Origin: JAVBMJ01 sp031552535
GTDB lineage: Bacteria; Bacteroidota; Bacteroidia; Bacteroidales; Rikenellaceae
NCBI GenBank assembly: GCA_031552535.1
Contig: JAVBMJ010000042.1
Location: forward strand, 1-41,215
Direction: 5' to 3'
Length of the DNA: 41,215 nt
Notes under the pieces: generated by a model
The model's input: only the letters and a program-made list of their open reading frames with translations
What the model was told of the DNA's origin: nothing
Database searches by the model: none
Part shown: positions 28,608-36,737 of the stretch, piece by piece
Layout of the letters: each line of letters begins with the position of its first letter
Position numbering within the stretch: the stretch's first letter is position 1
Translations under genes and position numbers: made by a program

Positions 28608-29456
28608 ATGAGAAACTGCTTTATCGTCCTTGCATCGGGACTGCTCACCGTCGCGTGTTCGCAATCTTACAACGATGAGGTTATGGTTGCGGCCGAAAGT
28701 ATGGCCGAATCCATAGAGTATATGGTAGCGGAGGACAACGATGAGATTCCTGTGCCGCAGCAGGAGTTTGCCGTGGAGACAGCTGATAGGAAGATAATAA
28801 AAGACGGTAACATGTCGGTCCGTGTAACCGACCTTAAGGGGGCTAAGGCCGGGATAGATTCGCTGCTAAAGCGTTTCAAGGGCTATTACGCCGGGGATAA
28901 TTACTACACATTGAGCGACAGGACGGGATTTTCGCTAAACATACGCATCCCCTCCTCAGACTTCGACCGTTTCATTGCCGCCATCGAAGCCGGTGGGGGT
29001 GAAATAACGGATAAACGCATCAATACCCGCGACGTCACCGACCAGTATGTCGATATCGAAACACGGCTCGTCAATAAACGCGAATACCTTGCCCGTTACC
29101 GCGAGCTGGTCAGGCGTGCGGCGACGGTCAAAGACATCCTCGAAGTCGAGGAGAGAATACGTAATCTCGAAGAGGAGATAGAAAGCGCCGAAGGTCGTCT
29201 GCGTCTTCTTAAGAACCAGATATCGTACAGCACGCTTTCACTGGATCTGTACCGGAATACCGAATACAAATTCACCCCCGGCAGGCGGGGCGGCTTCGCA
29301 GAAAAGATGAAAGGCTCCCTGTCGACCGGATGGTATGCCTTTGTCGATTTCCTGCTGGCGATGCTGCAGGCCTGGCCATTCCTGATAGCCATTGGCGCAG
29401 GGATATTCTTCTGGATAAAACGCCGCCACAAAAGGAAGGCGGGGAAAATCCGTTAG
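28608..29456 (+). CDS. DUF4349-domain lipoprotein
   Basis: 282 aa. Signal peptide with lipobox ending TVAC (Cys17), then SQSYND. The DUF4349 domain (about 60-260) shows KIIKDGNMSVRVTDLKGAKAGI at its start, RIPSSDFDRFIAAIE, a helical coiled-coil stretch around EVEERIRNLEEEIESAEGRL (about 185-205), and the final strand ISYSTLSLDLYR. A membrane helix near the C-terminus (about 245-270, FVDFLLAMLQAWPFLIAIGAG) is followed by a basic tail. Envelope-anchored protein of unknown function. Its stop codon overlaps the stop of the convergent argF-like gene by 3-4 bases. Confidence 0.85.
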   Translation: MRNCFIVLASGLLTVACSQSYNDEVMVAAESMAESIEYMVAEDNDEIPVPQQEFAVETADRKIIKDGNMSVRVTDLKGAKAGIDSLLKRFKGYYAGDNYYTLSDRTGFSLNIRIPSSDFDRFIAAIEAGGGEITDKRINTRDVTDQYVDIETRLVNKREYLARYRELVRRAATVKDILEVEERIRNLEEEIESAEGRLRLLKNQISYSTLSLDLYRNTEYKFTPGRRGGFAEKMKGSLSTGWYAFVDFLLAMLQAWPFLIAIGAGIFFWIKRRHKRKAGKIR

Positions 29457-30466
29457 AGTCTGTCTGAATCTTCGCCCAAAGTAGCCACCATGACCGCTTT
29501 GATTGTGTGCATGCGATTCTCGGCCTGGTCGAAGACCACCGACGCTTCAGACTCGAACACCTCTTCCGAAACCTCCATCTCAGTCAAGGCGAACCGGTCA
29601 TAAATATCACGTGCGACAACTGTCTCAAGGTTATGGAAGGCAGGCAGGCAATGCAGAAATTTTGCCTCCGGTTTACCCGTAGCTTTCATCAAAGCGGCGT
29701 CGACCCTGTAAGGACTCAGAAGATTTATGCGTTCCTCCCATACCCGGTCGCTCTCGCCCATAGACACCCAAACGTCGGTATAAACGAAGTCGCATCCGGC
29801 GACACCCTCCGGGACCGAAGTTGTGACGGCTATCCTGGCGCCGGACTCACGAGCTATCTCCCGGCAACGCTCCACAAGCAACGGATCAGGAGCGCATTCA
29901 GCGGGCGATACGGCCCGGTAATCCATTCCCATAAGGGCGGCTCCGACCATCAACGAATTGGCCACGTTATTATGCGCATCACCCACAAAGCAGAATGACA
30001 ATTCATCGAGCTGCCTGCCCGAATGCTCACGCATAGTGAGAAAATCGGCCAATACCTGCGTCGGATGAGCCTCTACCGTAAGGCCGTTCCACACGGGAAC
30101 GCCCGCATAATGTGCAAGTTCTTCGACTATCTCCTGTCCCCAGCCACGATACTCTATGCCGTCGTACATACGCCCCAGCACCCTGGCGGTATCACGAATG
30201 CTTTCTTTCTTACCGATCTGTGATCCCGTAGGGCCGAGATAGGTGACACGGGCGCCCTGGTCGAAGGCAGCTACTTCAAATGCGCACCGGGTTCGCGTAG
30301 AATCTTTCTCGAATATCAGGACTATGTTTTTACCGGTAAGGCTTTTTACCTCCCTGCCAGATTTTTTATCGGCTTTAAGTTTTGCCGACAGGTCGAGCAG
30401 ACCTGTTAGTTCTGCGGAGGTAAGATCGATCAGTTTAAGGAAATTACATCCCTTGAGGTTTCCCAT
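29453..30466 (-). CDS. Ornithine carbamoyltransferase
   Basis: 337 aa, cytoplasmic; transfers carbamoyl from carbamoyl phosphate to ornithine, giving citrulline (arginine synthesis, or the reverse in the deiminase pathway). Carbamoyl phosphate motif STRTR (56-60) and HPTQ (134-137), ornithine-binding DVWVSMGE (231-238) and the catalytic HCLPAFH (272-278) are all present. The SMGE and HCLPAFH forms mark true ornithine enzymes, not the acetyl- or succinylornithine variants seen in some Bacteroidetes. Sequence and length resemble both ArgF and ArcB, so I leave the symbol open. The last codons (EDSDRL) lie in a repeat-family sequence. Confidence 0.93.
   Translation of the reverse strand: MGNLKGCNFLKLIDLTSAELTGLLDLSAKLKADKKSGREVKSLTGKNIVLIFEKDSTRTRCAFEVAAFDQGARVTYLGPTGSQIGKKESIRDTARVLGRMYDGIEYRGWGQEIVEELAHYAGVPVWNGLTVEAHPTQVLADFLTMREHSGRQLDELSFCFVGDAHNNVANSLMVGAALMGMDYRAVSPAECAPDPLLVERCREIARESGARIAVTTSVPEGVAGCDFVYTDVWVSMGESDRVWEERINLLSPYRVDAALMKATGKPEAKFLHCLPAFHNLETVVARDIYDRFALTEMEVSEEVFESEASVVFDQAENRMHTIKAVMVATLGEDSDRL
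29455..29473. repeat. Lone copy of the MITE-end sequence at converging gene ends
   Basis: AGAGTCTGTCTGAATCTTC matches the MITE end AGAGTCTGTCTAAATTTCC at 16 of 19 positions. It supplies part of the stop codons of both converging genes and the last codons of the carbamoyltransferase. Confidence 0.6.
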
Positions 30467-30503
30467 TTTCCAACGGTTTAAAGTTCCTTTACGAATAAAA
30501 TAT

Positions 30504-30511
30504 CAAAGGTA
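30504..30511 (-). promoter_or_regulatory. -7 promoter element of the carbamoyltransferase gene
   Basis: Minus strand TACCTTTG (30511-30504) fits TAnnTTTG, 38 bases before the ATG. No matching TTG is seen at -33. Confidence 0.5.
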
Positions 30512-30570
30512 CGGTTTTCTTCTGAACCGGATACACCGGCGAGGGATATTTTGTAAATATGGATCAGATA

Positions 30571-30602
30571 TTGGGCAAATCGCAACTTTTTGCGTATAAT
30601 TG
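30571..30602 (+). promoter_or_regulatory. Probable promoter of parAB
   Basis: TTG (30571-30573), 21 bases, then TATAATTG (30595-30602), one mismatch from TAnnTTTG. Start codon of parA lies 23 bases on. Confidence 0.45.
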
Positions 30603-30624
30603 CAGGATAAATTAGCGTGTTATT

Positions 30625-31386
30625 ATGGGGAAAATAATAGCTCTCGCCAATCAAAAGGGAGGAGTAGGCAAAACTACGACAGCGATAAACCTCGCCGCAA
30701 GCCTTGCCGTATTGGGGAAAAAGTGCCTGCTGGTAGATGCCGACCCGCAGGCTAATGCCACCTCGGGGCTCGGGCTGGATATAAACGGAGAGAGCATCTA
30801 CGAATGCATAATAGATTCGAAGCCAGCTGCGGAGGTCATCGTCAAGTCCCCTGATATAGAGTTTTTGTATGTGTTACCGTCGAACATCAACCTCGTAGGG
30901 GCCGATACCGAACTTCCCAATATGAAGGAAGGGCACTTCCGCATAGCGCGCATGCTCGAAAAGGTAAAGGACGACTATGACTATATTCTGATAGACTGTT
31001 CTCCGTCGCTGGGCTTCGTTACAGTCAATGCGTTGGTGGCTGCCGATTCGGTGCTGATACCCGTGCAATGCGAATATTTTGCGCTGGAGGGGTTGGGAAA
31101 GCTGCTGAATACAGTTAAAATGGTTAAGGGGAAACTAAATCCGTCACTGGAAATAGAAGGGTTCCTGCTTACGATGTATGCCCGGACACGACTCGCCAAC
31201 CAGGTGGCGCTGGAGGTGCGCGAACACTTCGGGGAGTTGACCTTCGATACCATTGTGGGGCGTAACATCAGGCTCAGCGAAGCGCCCAGTTACGGCAAAC
31301 CGGCCCTGTTGCACGATGCGGCGTCGGCCGGGAGCGCCAACTACCTGTCGCTGGCAAAAGAATTAATACGCAGGAACACAAAATAA
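30625..31386 (+). CDS. parA: Chromosome-partitioning ATPase ParA (Soj)
   Basis: 253 aa, cytoplasmic. The deviant Walker A box KGGVGKTT (11-18, both lysines present) opens the ParA/MinD fold, then DADPQANATSGLG, ILIDCSPSLGFVT (Walker B), PVQCEYFALEGL. The size and lack of an N-terminal DNA-binding domain mark the chromosomal Soj type, not a plasmid ParA. With ParB it segregates origin regions; parB follows after 71 bases, which places this part of the window plausibly near the replication origin. I could not find a perfect parS site in the window. Confidence 0.96.
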   Translation: MGKIIALANQKGGVGKTTTAINLAASLAVLGKKCLLVDADPQANATSGLGLDINGESIYECIIDSKPAAEVIVKSPDIEFLYVLPSNINLVGADTELPNMKEGHFRIARMLEKVKDDYDYILIDCSPSLGFVTVNALVAADSVLIPVQCEYFALEGLGKLLNTVKMVKGKLNPSLEIEGFLLTMYARTRLANQVALEVREHFGELTFDTIVGRNIRLSEAPSYGKPALLHDAASAGSANYLSLAKELIRRNTK

Positions 31387-31457
31387 ATCGTGACCGGCAT
31401 ACGTTGCAGAATATATACAAAGTTTGCCGGCTGTGAACGAAAAGTTAACGATAAATC

Positions 31458-32339
31458 ATGCAAATTAAGAACAAAGGTTTGGGGCGCGGCCTCGACGCTA
31501 TTTTTGACATAGACACTACGGCTCTCACCGTCAAGCACACAGCCAGCAGCATGGAGGAGATAGCCGTCGGCCTGATCTCGCCCAACCCCAAACAACCGCG
31601 TACGCGCTTCGACGAAGATGCACTCGAAGAGTTGGCAGATTCGATCAAAATACTCGGGGTGATACAGCCTGTTACGTTGAAGAAGGAGAGCGACGGGCGT
31701 TACACGCTCATAAGCGGCGAAAGGCGTTGGAGGGCTTCGCAACTGGCCGGACTGGATACCATTCCTGCATATGTTCGTGAGGCTGACGACCAGGCAATGC
31801 ATGAGATGGCGCTCGTGGAGAATATACAGCGGCAGGACCTCAATGCAATGGAAGTAGCGCTCAGCCTGCAACGGCTTATCGACGAGTGCAGCCTGACGCA
31901 GGACGCGCTCTCGTCGCGTGTCGGGAAAAAACGTTCGACGGTGGCCAATTATATGCGCTTGTTGAAACTTCCGGCCGAGGTCCAACTTGCGCTGCGCGAG
32001 GAGTTGGTAACAATGGGGCATGCAAAGGCTATAGCCTCGCTGGAGGACCCGGCGCGGCAGGTGGGCCTTTTGAAACGTATTGTAAAAAAGGGGCTTTCGG
32101 TGCGTCAGTCCGAAGAGTTGGCTAAAAGCATGGCCGAGGATAAACCCGTACGGGAGCCTGTGCAGGAAGAAGAGTTCCCCGACAGCTATGCCAGTCTGGT
32201 GGAGCGGCTGGAGGAATTGTTCTCGCAGGAGATAAGCATAAAGAAGAACCGTAAGGGGGGCGGGGGAAAAATAGTGATAGATTTCGCCTCGGACAGCGAT
32301 ATAGAGTCGTTTCTGGAAAGGATAAACACAAGAAACTAA
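31458..32339 (+). CDS. parB: Chromosome-partitioning protein ParB (Spo0J)
   Basis: 293 aa. N-terminal CTP-binding/hydrolase domain with PNPKQPRTRF (43-51) and the ParB box GERRWRA (87-93), a central helix-turn-helix region (about 140-170, TQDALSSRVGKKRSTVANYM) for parS binding, and a C-terminal dimer domain. The initial residues MQIKNKGLGRGLDAIF are the usual ParB N-terminus that touches ParA. Follows parA on the same strand. Its TAA is 3 bases before the DUF5683 start, so the two are translationally close. Confidence 0.96.
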   Translation: MQIKNKGLGRGLDAIFDIDTTALTVKHTASSMEEIAVGLISPNPKQPRTRFDEDALEELADSIKILGVIQPVTLKKESDGRYTLISGERRWRASQLAGLDTIPAYVREADDQAMHEMALVENIQRQDLNAMEVALSLQRLIDECSLTQDALSSRVGKKRSTVANYMRLLKLPAEVQLALREELVTMGHAKAIASLEDPARQVGLLKRIVKKGLSVRQSEELAKSMAEDKPVREPVQEEEFPDSYASLVERLEELFSQEISIKKNRKGGGGKIVIDFASDSDIESFLERINTRN

Positions 32340-32342
32340 GGA

Positions 32343-33557
32343 GTGGCGGCAAAAGCAGTGTTCAATAGAATCATCCTTATTCTGTGTACGGGATTGCTCG
32401 TACTGGGCCATTACGCCGCATATCCGCAGGCTCCCGGCTCAAAGCCTGACAACAATAAAGCCAAGTCGGGGAAGAAGAAAGAGGTACCCGCACCCGAATC
32501 GCCAAAAACATTCGTAGTGGAGGGAGGGGTGATGCGCGAGATCAAGCCCGGTTCGCCGCCAGATTCGTTAGGAAAAAAGATACTCGAAGCCGATTCGCTT
32601 TACCACGGCGACTCGCTGCTATTGGCGCAAGCCCACAAAACCGATTCGTTGCACAGGTCCGATTCTGTATTGCAGGATTCGCTGTCGCATCTTACGGCCC
32701 GTGAGAGGAGACGCTATCAACGCGAGTTGGCCGACACGTCCACATACCGCCATAGCGCACTGTTTCGCGACTCGATATCACTGTCGCGGGTCTGCTGGAT
32801 ATCGGCCGTAGTACCCGGCTTCGGACAGGCTTACAACGAACAATACTGGAAAATACCGGTACTCTACGGGGTGCTTGGCACAACGCTGTGGCTCGGATCG
32901 CAGCAAAGGCGCACGTATATCGATTACAGAAACCAGTATGACGCCCTGGTGCGCGACAACGCCACACAGGCGCAACTCGACGAGGTGCAGATACCGATGA
33001 TACGGCACAACACCTACAAACAACTGTTATACTCCGCCGCCCTGGCTTCGTATATATATTTCCTGGGCGATGCCGCAGTCAACTACGAAGGATCCATGAC
33101 CACGGTCAAAAAAGCGACCACACTCTCTACGATTTGTCCCGGAGCAGGACAATTTTACAACAAAAGCTACTGGAAAGTACCCATCGTTGCAGGCGGGTTT
33201 GCCTTTATGGTCTACCTTATAGACTGGAATTCAAGGGGATATAAGCGCTTCAAACTCGCTTACGAATTGAACACAGACAACAACCCCGATACCCATGACG
33301 AGTTTGACGGCAGAATATCGGCAGACCGCCTGGCCAGTATACGCGGCAACTACCGCCGTAACCGCGACTTCTGTATTATCCTCACCGGGGCCTGGTATCT
33401 GTTGAACATTATCGATGCCCACTCCGACGCCTACATGAAAGGCTACGACATCAGCGACAACCTGGCAATGACCATCGAGCCTACGATCACCACTTTTTAT
33501 GCCATGCAATCCCCCCGGGCGGCTTTCCCGGGGCTGAACCTTACGATTCGCTTTTAA
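32343..33557 (+). CDS. DUF5683-domain membrane protein
   Basis: 404 aa from GTG at 32343. An N-terminal signal or anchor (RIILILCTGLLVLGHY) is followed by a Pro/Lys-rich and polar linker. Two related membrane units are visible: AVVPGFGQAYNEQYWKIPV (about 155-173) with a helix after it, and TICPGAGQFYNKSYWKVPI (about 261-279) with another, each with the PGxGQxYNxxYWKxP pattern. Function unknown. The gene follows parAB in many Bacteroidetes as here, and precedes the lytic transglycosylase, hinting at a link to envelope or division. Confidence 0.82.
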   Translation: MAAKAVFNRIILILCTGLLVLGHYAAYPQAPGSKPDNNKAKSGKKKEVPAPESPKTFVVEGGVMREIKPGSPPDSLGKKILEADSLYHGDSLLLAQAHKTDSLHRSDSVLQDSLSHLTARERRRYQRELADTSTYRHSALFRDSISLSRVCWISAVVPGFGQAYNEQYWKIPVLYGVLGTTLWLGSQQRRTYIDYRNQYDALVRDNATQAQLDEVQIPMIRHNTYKQLLYSAALASYIYFLGDAAVNYEGSMTTVKKATTLSTICPGAGQFYNKSYWKVPIVAGGFAFMVYLIDWNSRGYKRFKLAYELNTDNNPDTHDEFDGRISADRLASIRGNYRRNRDFCIILTGAWYLLNIIDAHSDAYMKGYDISDNLAMTIEPTITTFYAMQSPRAAFPGLNLTIRF

Positions 33558-33610
33558 CGTTTCCAGGCCGTGGTGCGCATAACCCCGGTCCGACAAACCG
33601 AATTCAGACC

Positions 33611-34894
33611 ATGAAAAAAACAGTTATCATACCAGCCATAGCGCTTCTGGCAGCGCCCCTCTCCATTGAAGGGCATGAAACGGCAAGTTCGCCTTACGGA
33701 CACCTTAACCTTGCGTATTCGCCCGAGGTATACGATTCGCTGCTTTCGTGCAGCTATGCCGAGCAGACTGTGGGGTCGTTCGATGCGTTCTTCCACGACT
33801 TCATAGATCTCGAATCGGACAGTACGATCTCGATGTCAGGCGCCTTGCCCGATTCGGTATACCGTGCAAGGCTGCGTATGATCCTCTCACCGATAGAGCT
33901 GCCTTACAACGATATAATAAAAAAATATCTCGTTGTATACACCCAGTCACGCAAACGTACCCTGGAGAGGATACTCGGAACGTCGCAATACTACTTCCCT
34001 ATGATCGAGGAGGAGTTGATCAAAGAGTCGATGCCGGTCGAGTTGCGAATGCTGCCGGTGATCGAATCGGCACTGATCCCCACCGCCATGTCGCGTGCCG
34101 GAGCGTGCGGCCTGTGGCAGTTCATGCCAGCTACGGGCAGGGTTTACGGTCTGGAGATAACATCGTTCGTCGACATGCGCTGCGATCCGGTAGCCGCAAC
34201 GAGAGCCGGATGCAAATACCTTAAATACCTCTACGGGATCTACGGCGACTGGTCGCTGGCCATATCGGCCTACAACTGCGGCCCGGGGAACGTGAATAAA
34301 GCACTGAAGCGGGCAGGCGAAAACGCCAAAACATTCTGGGACATCTACCCCTACCTGCCACGGGAAACACGCGGTTATTTCCCATCATTCGTCGCAGCCA
34401 CCTATGCCTACACATTCCACAAACAGCACCAGATACAACCCTGCCCTCCACCCCTCCCATTGGCTACGGATACTGTGATGGTACGCAGGCTGATGCACTT
34501 CGAGCAGATATCTTCGTCGCTGGACGTATCGGTCGAAACATTGCGCATGCTCAACCCGCAATACAAACTCGATATCATTCCGGCGCTCGACCGGCCTTAT
34601 GCGCTGACGCTTCCCCAGCGGGCCGTATCGAAGTATATAGAGTTGGAGCCGGAGATACACGGCAAGGATACGGTCTATCTGGCGAAATATATCAAACGTT
34701 CGGGCGACACCTATGTCCTTAAAGACAAGGAGGAGTTCACGGCTAAACACATCACACACAAAGTCAAGAGCGGCGAGGTGCTCGGAAGCATCGCCCGCAG
34801 GTACGGGGTCACCACATCCCAGATAATGAAGTGGAATAAACTCAAGAGCGCCAACCGGTTGTCGGTAGGGCAAAAACTTGTGATATTCAAATAA
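33611..34894 (+). CDS. Membrane-bound lytic transglycosylase, MltD-like, with LysM
   Basis: 427 aa with N-terminal signal peptide (KKTVIIPAIALLAAPLSIEG). The SLT domain spans about 140-285: catalytic Glu in PVIESALIPTAMSR (Glu about 153), GLWQFMPATGRVYGL, and AYNCGPGNVNKAL; it cleaves peptidoglycan between MurNAc and GlcNAc in the periplasm. A degenerate LysM-like stretch (about 295-335, SLDVSVETLRMLNP) precedes one clear C-terminal LysM (about 381-426). This arrangement is that of MltD. It lies between DUF5683 and mnmE, 10 bases before the latter. Confidence 0.92.
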   Translation: MKKTVIIPAIALLAAPLSIEGHETASSPYGHLNLAYSPEVYDSLLSCSYAEQTVGSFDAFFHDFIDLESDSTISMSGALPDSVYRARLRMILSPIELPYNDIIKKYLVVYTQSRKRTLERILGTSQYYFPMIEEELIKESMPVELRMLPVIESALIPTAMSRAGACGLWQFMPATGRVYGLEITSFVDMRCDPVAATRAGCKYLKYLYGIYGDWSLAISAYNCGPGNVNKALKRAGENAKTFWDIYPYLPRETRGYFPSFVAATYAYTFHKQHQIQPCPPPLPLATDTVMVRRLMHFEQISSSLDVSVETLRMLNPQYKLDIIPALDRPYALTLPQRAVSKYIELEPEIHGKDTVYLAKYIKRSGDTYVLKDKEEFTAKHITHKVKSGEVLGSIARRYGVTTSQIMKWNKLKSANRLSVGQKLVIFK

Positions 34895-34904
34895 TCCCTT
34901 AAAA

Positions 34905-36500
34905 GTGTATAGCGAAGGAACCATAGTCGCCCTGTCGACAGGCAGTGGCGGGGCTATTGCCATTGTGCGTATGAGCGGCAGCGATGCCATTGCCATATGC
35001 GACGGGGTGTTCCGTCCGCGACACGGCAGAGAGAGTCTCTGCAAAACGCCGGGGTATACGATACGATACGGCAATATTACAGACGGCGACCGTGTAATCG
35101 ACGAAGTGTTGGTCAGCGTCTTCCGTGCACCGCATTCTTATACCGGCGAAGATATGGTGGAAATATCATGTCACGCATCGTCGTATATCGTACGTGAAAT
35201 CATTCTCCTTATGATCTCTCGCGGTGCCAGGGCCGCTTCGCCGGGGGAGTTCACAGTCAGGGCCTTCATGGCTGGCAAACTCGACCTATCTCAAGCCGAA
35301 GCCGTCGCCGACATGATCGCATCGCACGACAAGGCATCGCATACTCTGGCCGCAAGCCAGATGCGGGGAGGCTACTCTTCTGAGCTCGCCGTGTTGCGGA
35401 GCCGCTTACTGGAGTTGGTCGCGTTGCTGGAACTCGAACTCGATTTTTCGGAAGAAGAGGTAGCATTTGCCGACCGGGGAGAACTACGGCAATTGATGAC
35501 ATCGCTATCGGATCGCATGGAGGAACTTATAGAGTCGTTCGCAAAAGGAAACGTACTGAAACGAGGTATCCCGGTAGCGATTGTGGGCAAGCCTAATGCT
35601 GGTAAGTCGACATTGATGAATGCATTGCTCAAACAGCAACGCGCAATGGTATCGGATATTGCCGGCACAACACGTGACACGATAGAAGAATGCATTGCGA
35701 TAGGCGACGTCACTTTTCGTTTTATAGATACCGCCGGGGTACGCCCCACCTCCGATCCACTTGAAAAAATGGGGATCGAGCGAACCATGGCATCGATCTC
35801 CGAAGCACGCGTAGTGATAGTGGTTATCGACGGGATGCTGTTTGCCGGAGGCGACAGAAGCCTGCGCGAGGTCATAGAAGACGAATTACGGGAATTACCC
35901 CTGACAGAAGGACAACGGGTGTGTATTGTGGTGAACAAAACCGACCGGCTGCAGGAGGTCGAGCCCGGGGCATTGCTGTTTGACGGCGGGCATGAAACGG
36001 TAAGGATGGATGCCGGCGGCAGGGAGATTGCAGCCGGAACTCCAGGCACAACCCGCTATATAAGATTATCCGGGCCACTCTGTCACGAGGAAGAGGGCAC
36101 CCCGGAAATGAGTGGCTCCAAGCCACCGGCTGACGATTATTTTCATGGTGGTATATCACTACCGGATAACGATAATTTCCCGGTAGTGGATTGTGTGATC
36201 GCCATTGCGGCTAAAACCGGCGGAGGGCTTTACGAACTTAAAAGTCGACTTTCCCATTGCGCCGAATCTTTCGCTGCATATTCCGGCGCCGCCATGGTCA
36301 CCAATTCGCGCCACTACGAAGCCCTGTGTAGCGCACGTGGCGCCCTGGACCGCGCTTTATCGGCATCGGGTTACCTCTCCGGCGACCTTCTTGCGCAAGA
36401 CCTCCGCGAATCACTCCATCATCTGGGCGTCATCACCGGCGAAATAACCACTGACGAAATCCTGGGATCAATATTCTCCAAGTTCTGCATCGGAAAGTAA
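34905..36500 (+). CDS. mnmE: tRNA-modifying GTPase MnmE with an insertion in the G domain
   Basis: 531 aa from GTG at 34905, against about 455-465 in most MnmE. With MnmG it makes the cmnm5 modification of wobble uridine 34. N-terminal tetrahydrofolate-binding domain (1-120), helical domain, and GTPase domain with G1 GKPNAGKS (228-235), G2 GTTRDT (254-259), G3 DTAG (275-278), G4 NKTD (344-347), and G5 AAKTG (435-439). The C-terminal FCIGK (527-531) is the catalytic CxGK motif. Between G4 and G5 there are about 87 residues, roughly 60-70 more than usual, polar and with no clear domain (rich in Gly, Glu, Pro, Asp). Enzyme looks functional. Confidence 0.95.
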   Translation: MYSEGTIVALSTGSGGAIAIVRMSGSDAIAICDGVFRPRHGRESLCKTPGYTIRYGNITDGDRVIDEVLVSVFRAPHSYTGEDMVEISCHASSYIVREIILLMISRGARAASPGEFTVRAFMAGKLDLSQAEAVADMIASHDKASHTLAASQMRGGYSSELAVLRSRLLELVALLELELDFSEEEVAFADRGELRQLMTSLSDRMEELIESFAKGNVLKRGIPVAIVGKPNAGKSTLMNALLKQQRAMVSDIAGTTRDTIEECIAIGDVTFRFIDTAGVRPTSDPLEKMGIERTMASISEARVVIVVIDGMLFAGGDRSLREVIEDELRELPLTEGQRVCIVVNKTDRLQEVEPGALLFDGGHETVRMDAGGREIAAGTPGTTRYIRLSGPLCHEEEGTPEMSGSKPPADDYFHGGISLPDNDNFPVVDCVIAIAAKTGGGLYELKSRLSHCAESFAAYSGAAMVTNSRHYEALCSARGALDRALSASGYLSGDLLAQDLRESLHHLGVITGEITTDEILGSIFSKFCIGK

Positions 36501-36543
36501 GAGATGCAAACCGACCGGGTAACGATTATAAATAACCAGATAT

Positions 36544-36569
36544 AAAGCACTCATTTAGAGTGCTTTTTT
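36544..36569 (+). terminator. Rho-independent terminator of mnmE
   Basis: AAAGCACTC (36544-36552), loop ATTTA, GAGTGCTTT (36558-36566), then a T-run to 36569. Standard intrinsic terminator, 43 bases after the mnmE stop. It is inside an imperfect longer inverted pair, TGCAAACCGA (36504) and TCGGTTTGCA (36589). Confidence 0.85.
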
Positions 36570-36594
36570 ATTGATATCATTTCGATGATCGGTT

Positions 36595-36678
36595 TGCAAA
36601 AGTAATCATTTGTTTCGAATTATTTTGTACCTTATTTGTACCTCATCGTAGTTATTGTAATTCTTCATTACTTTTGCA
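36595..36678. repeat. 12-bp inverted repeat containing promoter/att-like TTACTTTTGC
   Basis: TGCAAAAGTAAT (36595-36606) and ATTACTTTTGCA (36667-36678) are exact reverse complements, 60 bases between. The right copy contains TACTTTTG (TAnnTTTG, a -7 element) pointing to the HTH gene; the left copy has the same element pointing toward mnmE. The core TTACTTTTGC is one base from the CTnDOT-type attachment core GTAnnTTTGC. Between them two direct copies of TTTGTACC occur (36624-36642 region). Confidence 0.55.
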
Positions 36679-36737
36679 GTTGACATATTTTACTTAGCAA
36701 GCTCTATTTACACTTATTTAAACTTATTCGAGGGTAA

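Noticed and set aside
30084..30100. parS-like palindrome CGTTCCACACGGGAACG near parAB
   Set aside because: The spacing is one base longer than parS (TGTTtCACGTGaAACA) and lacks the CACGTG centre; it is inside the carbamoyltransferase gene.
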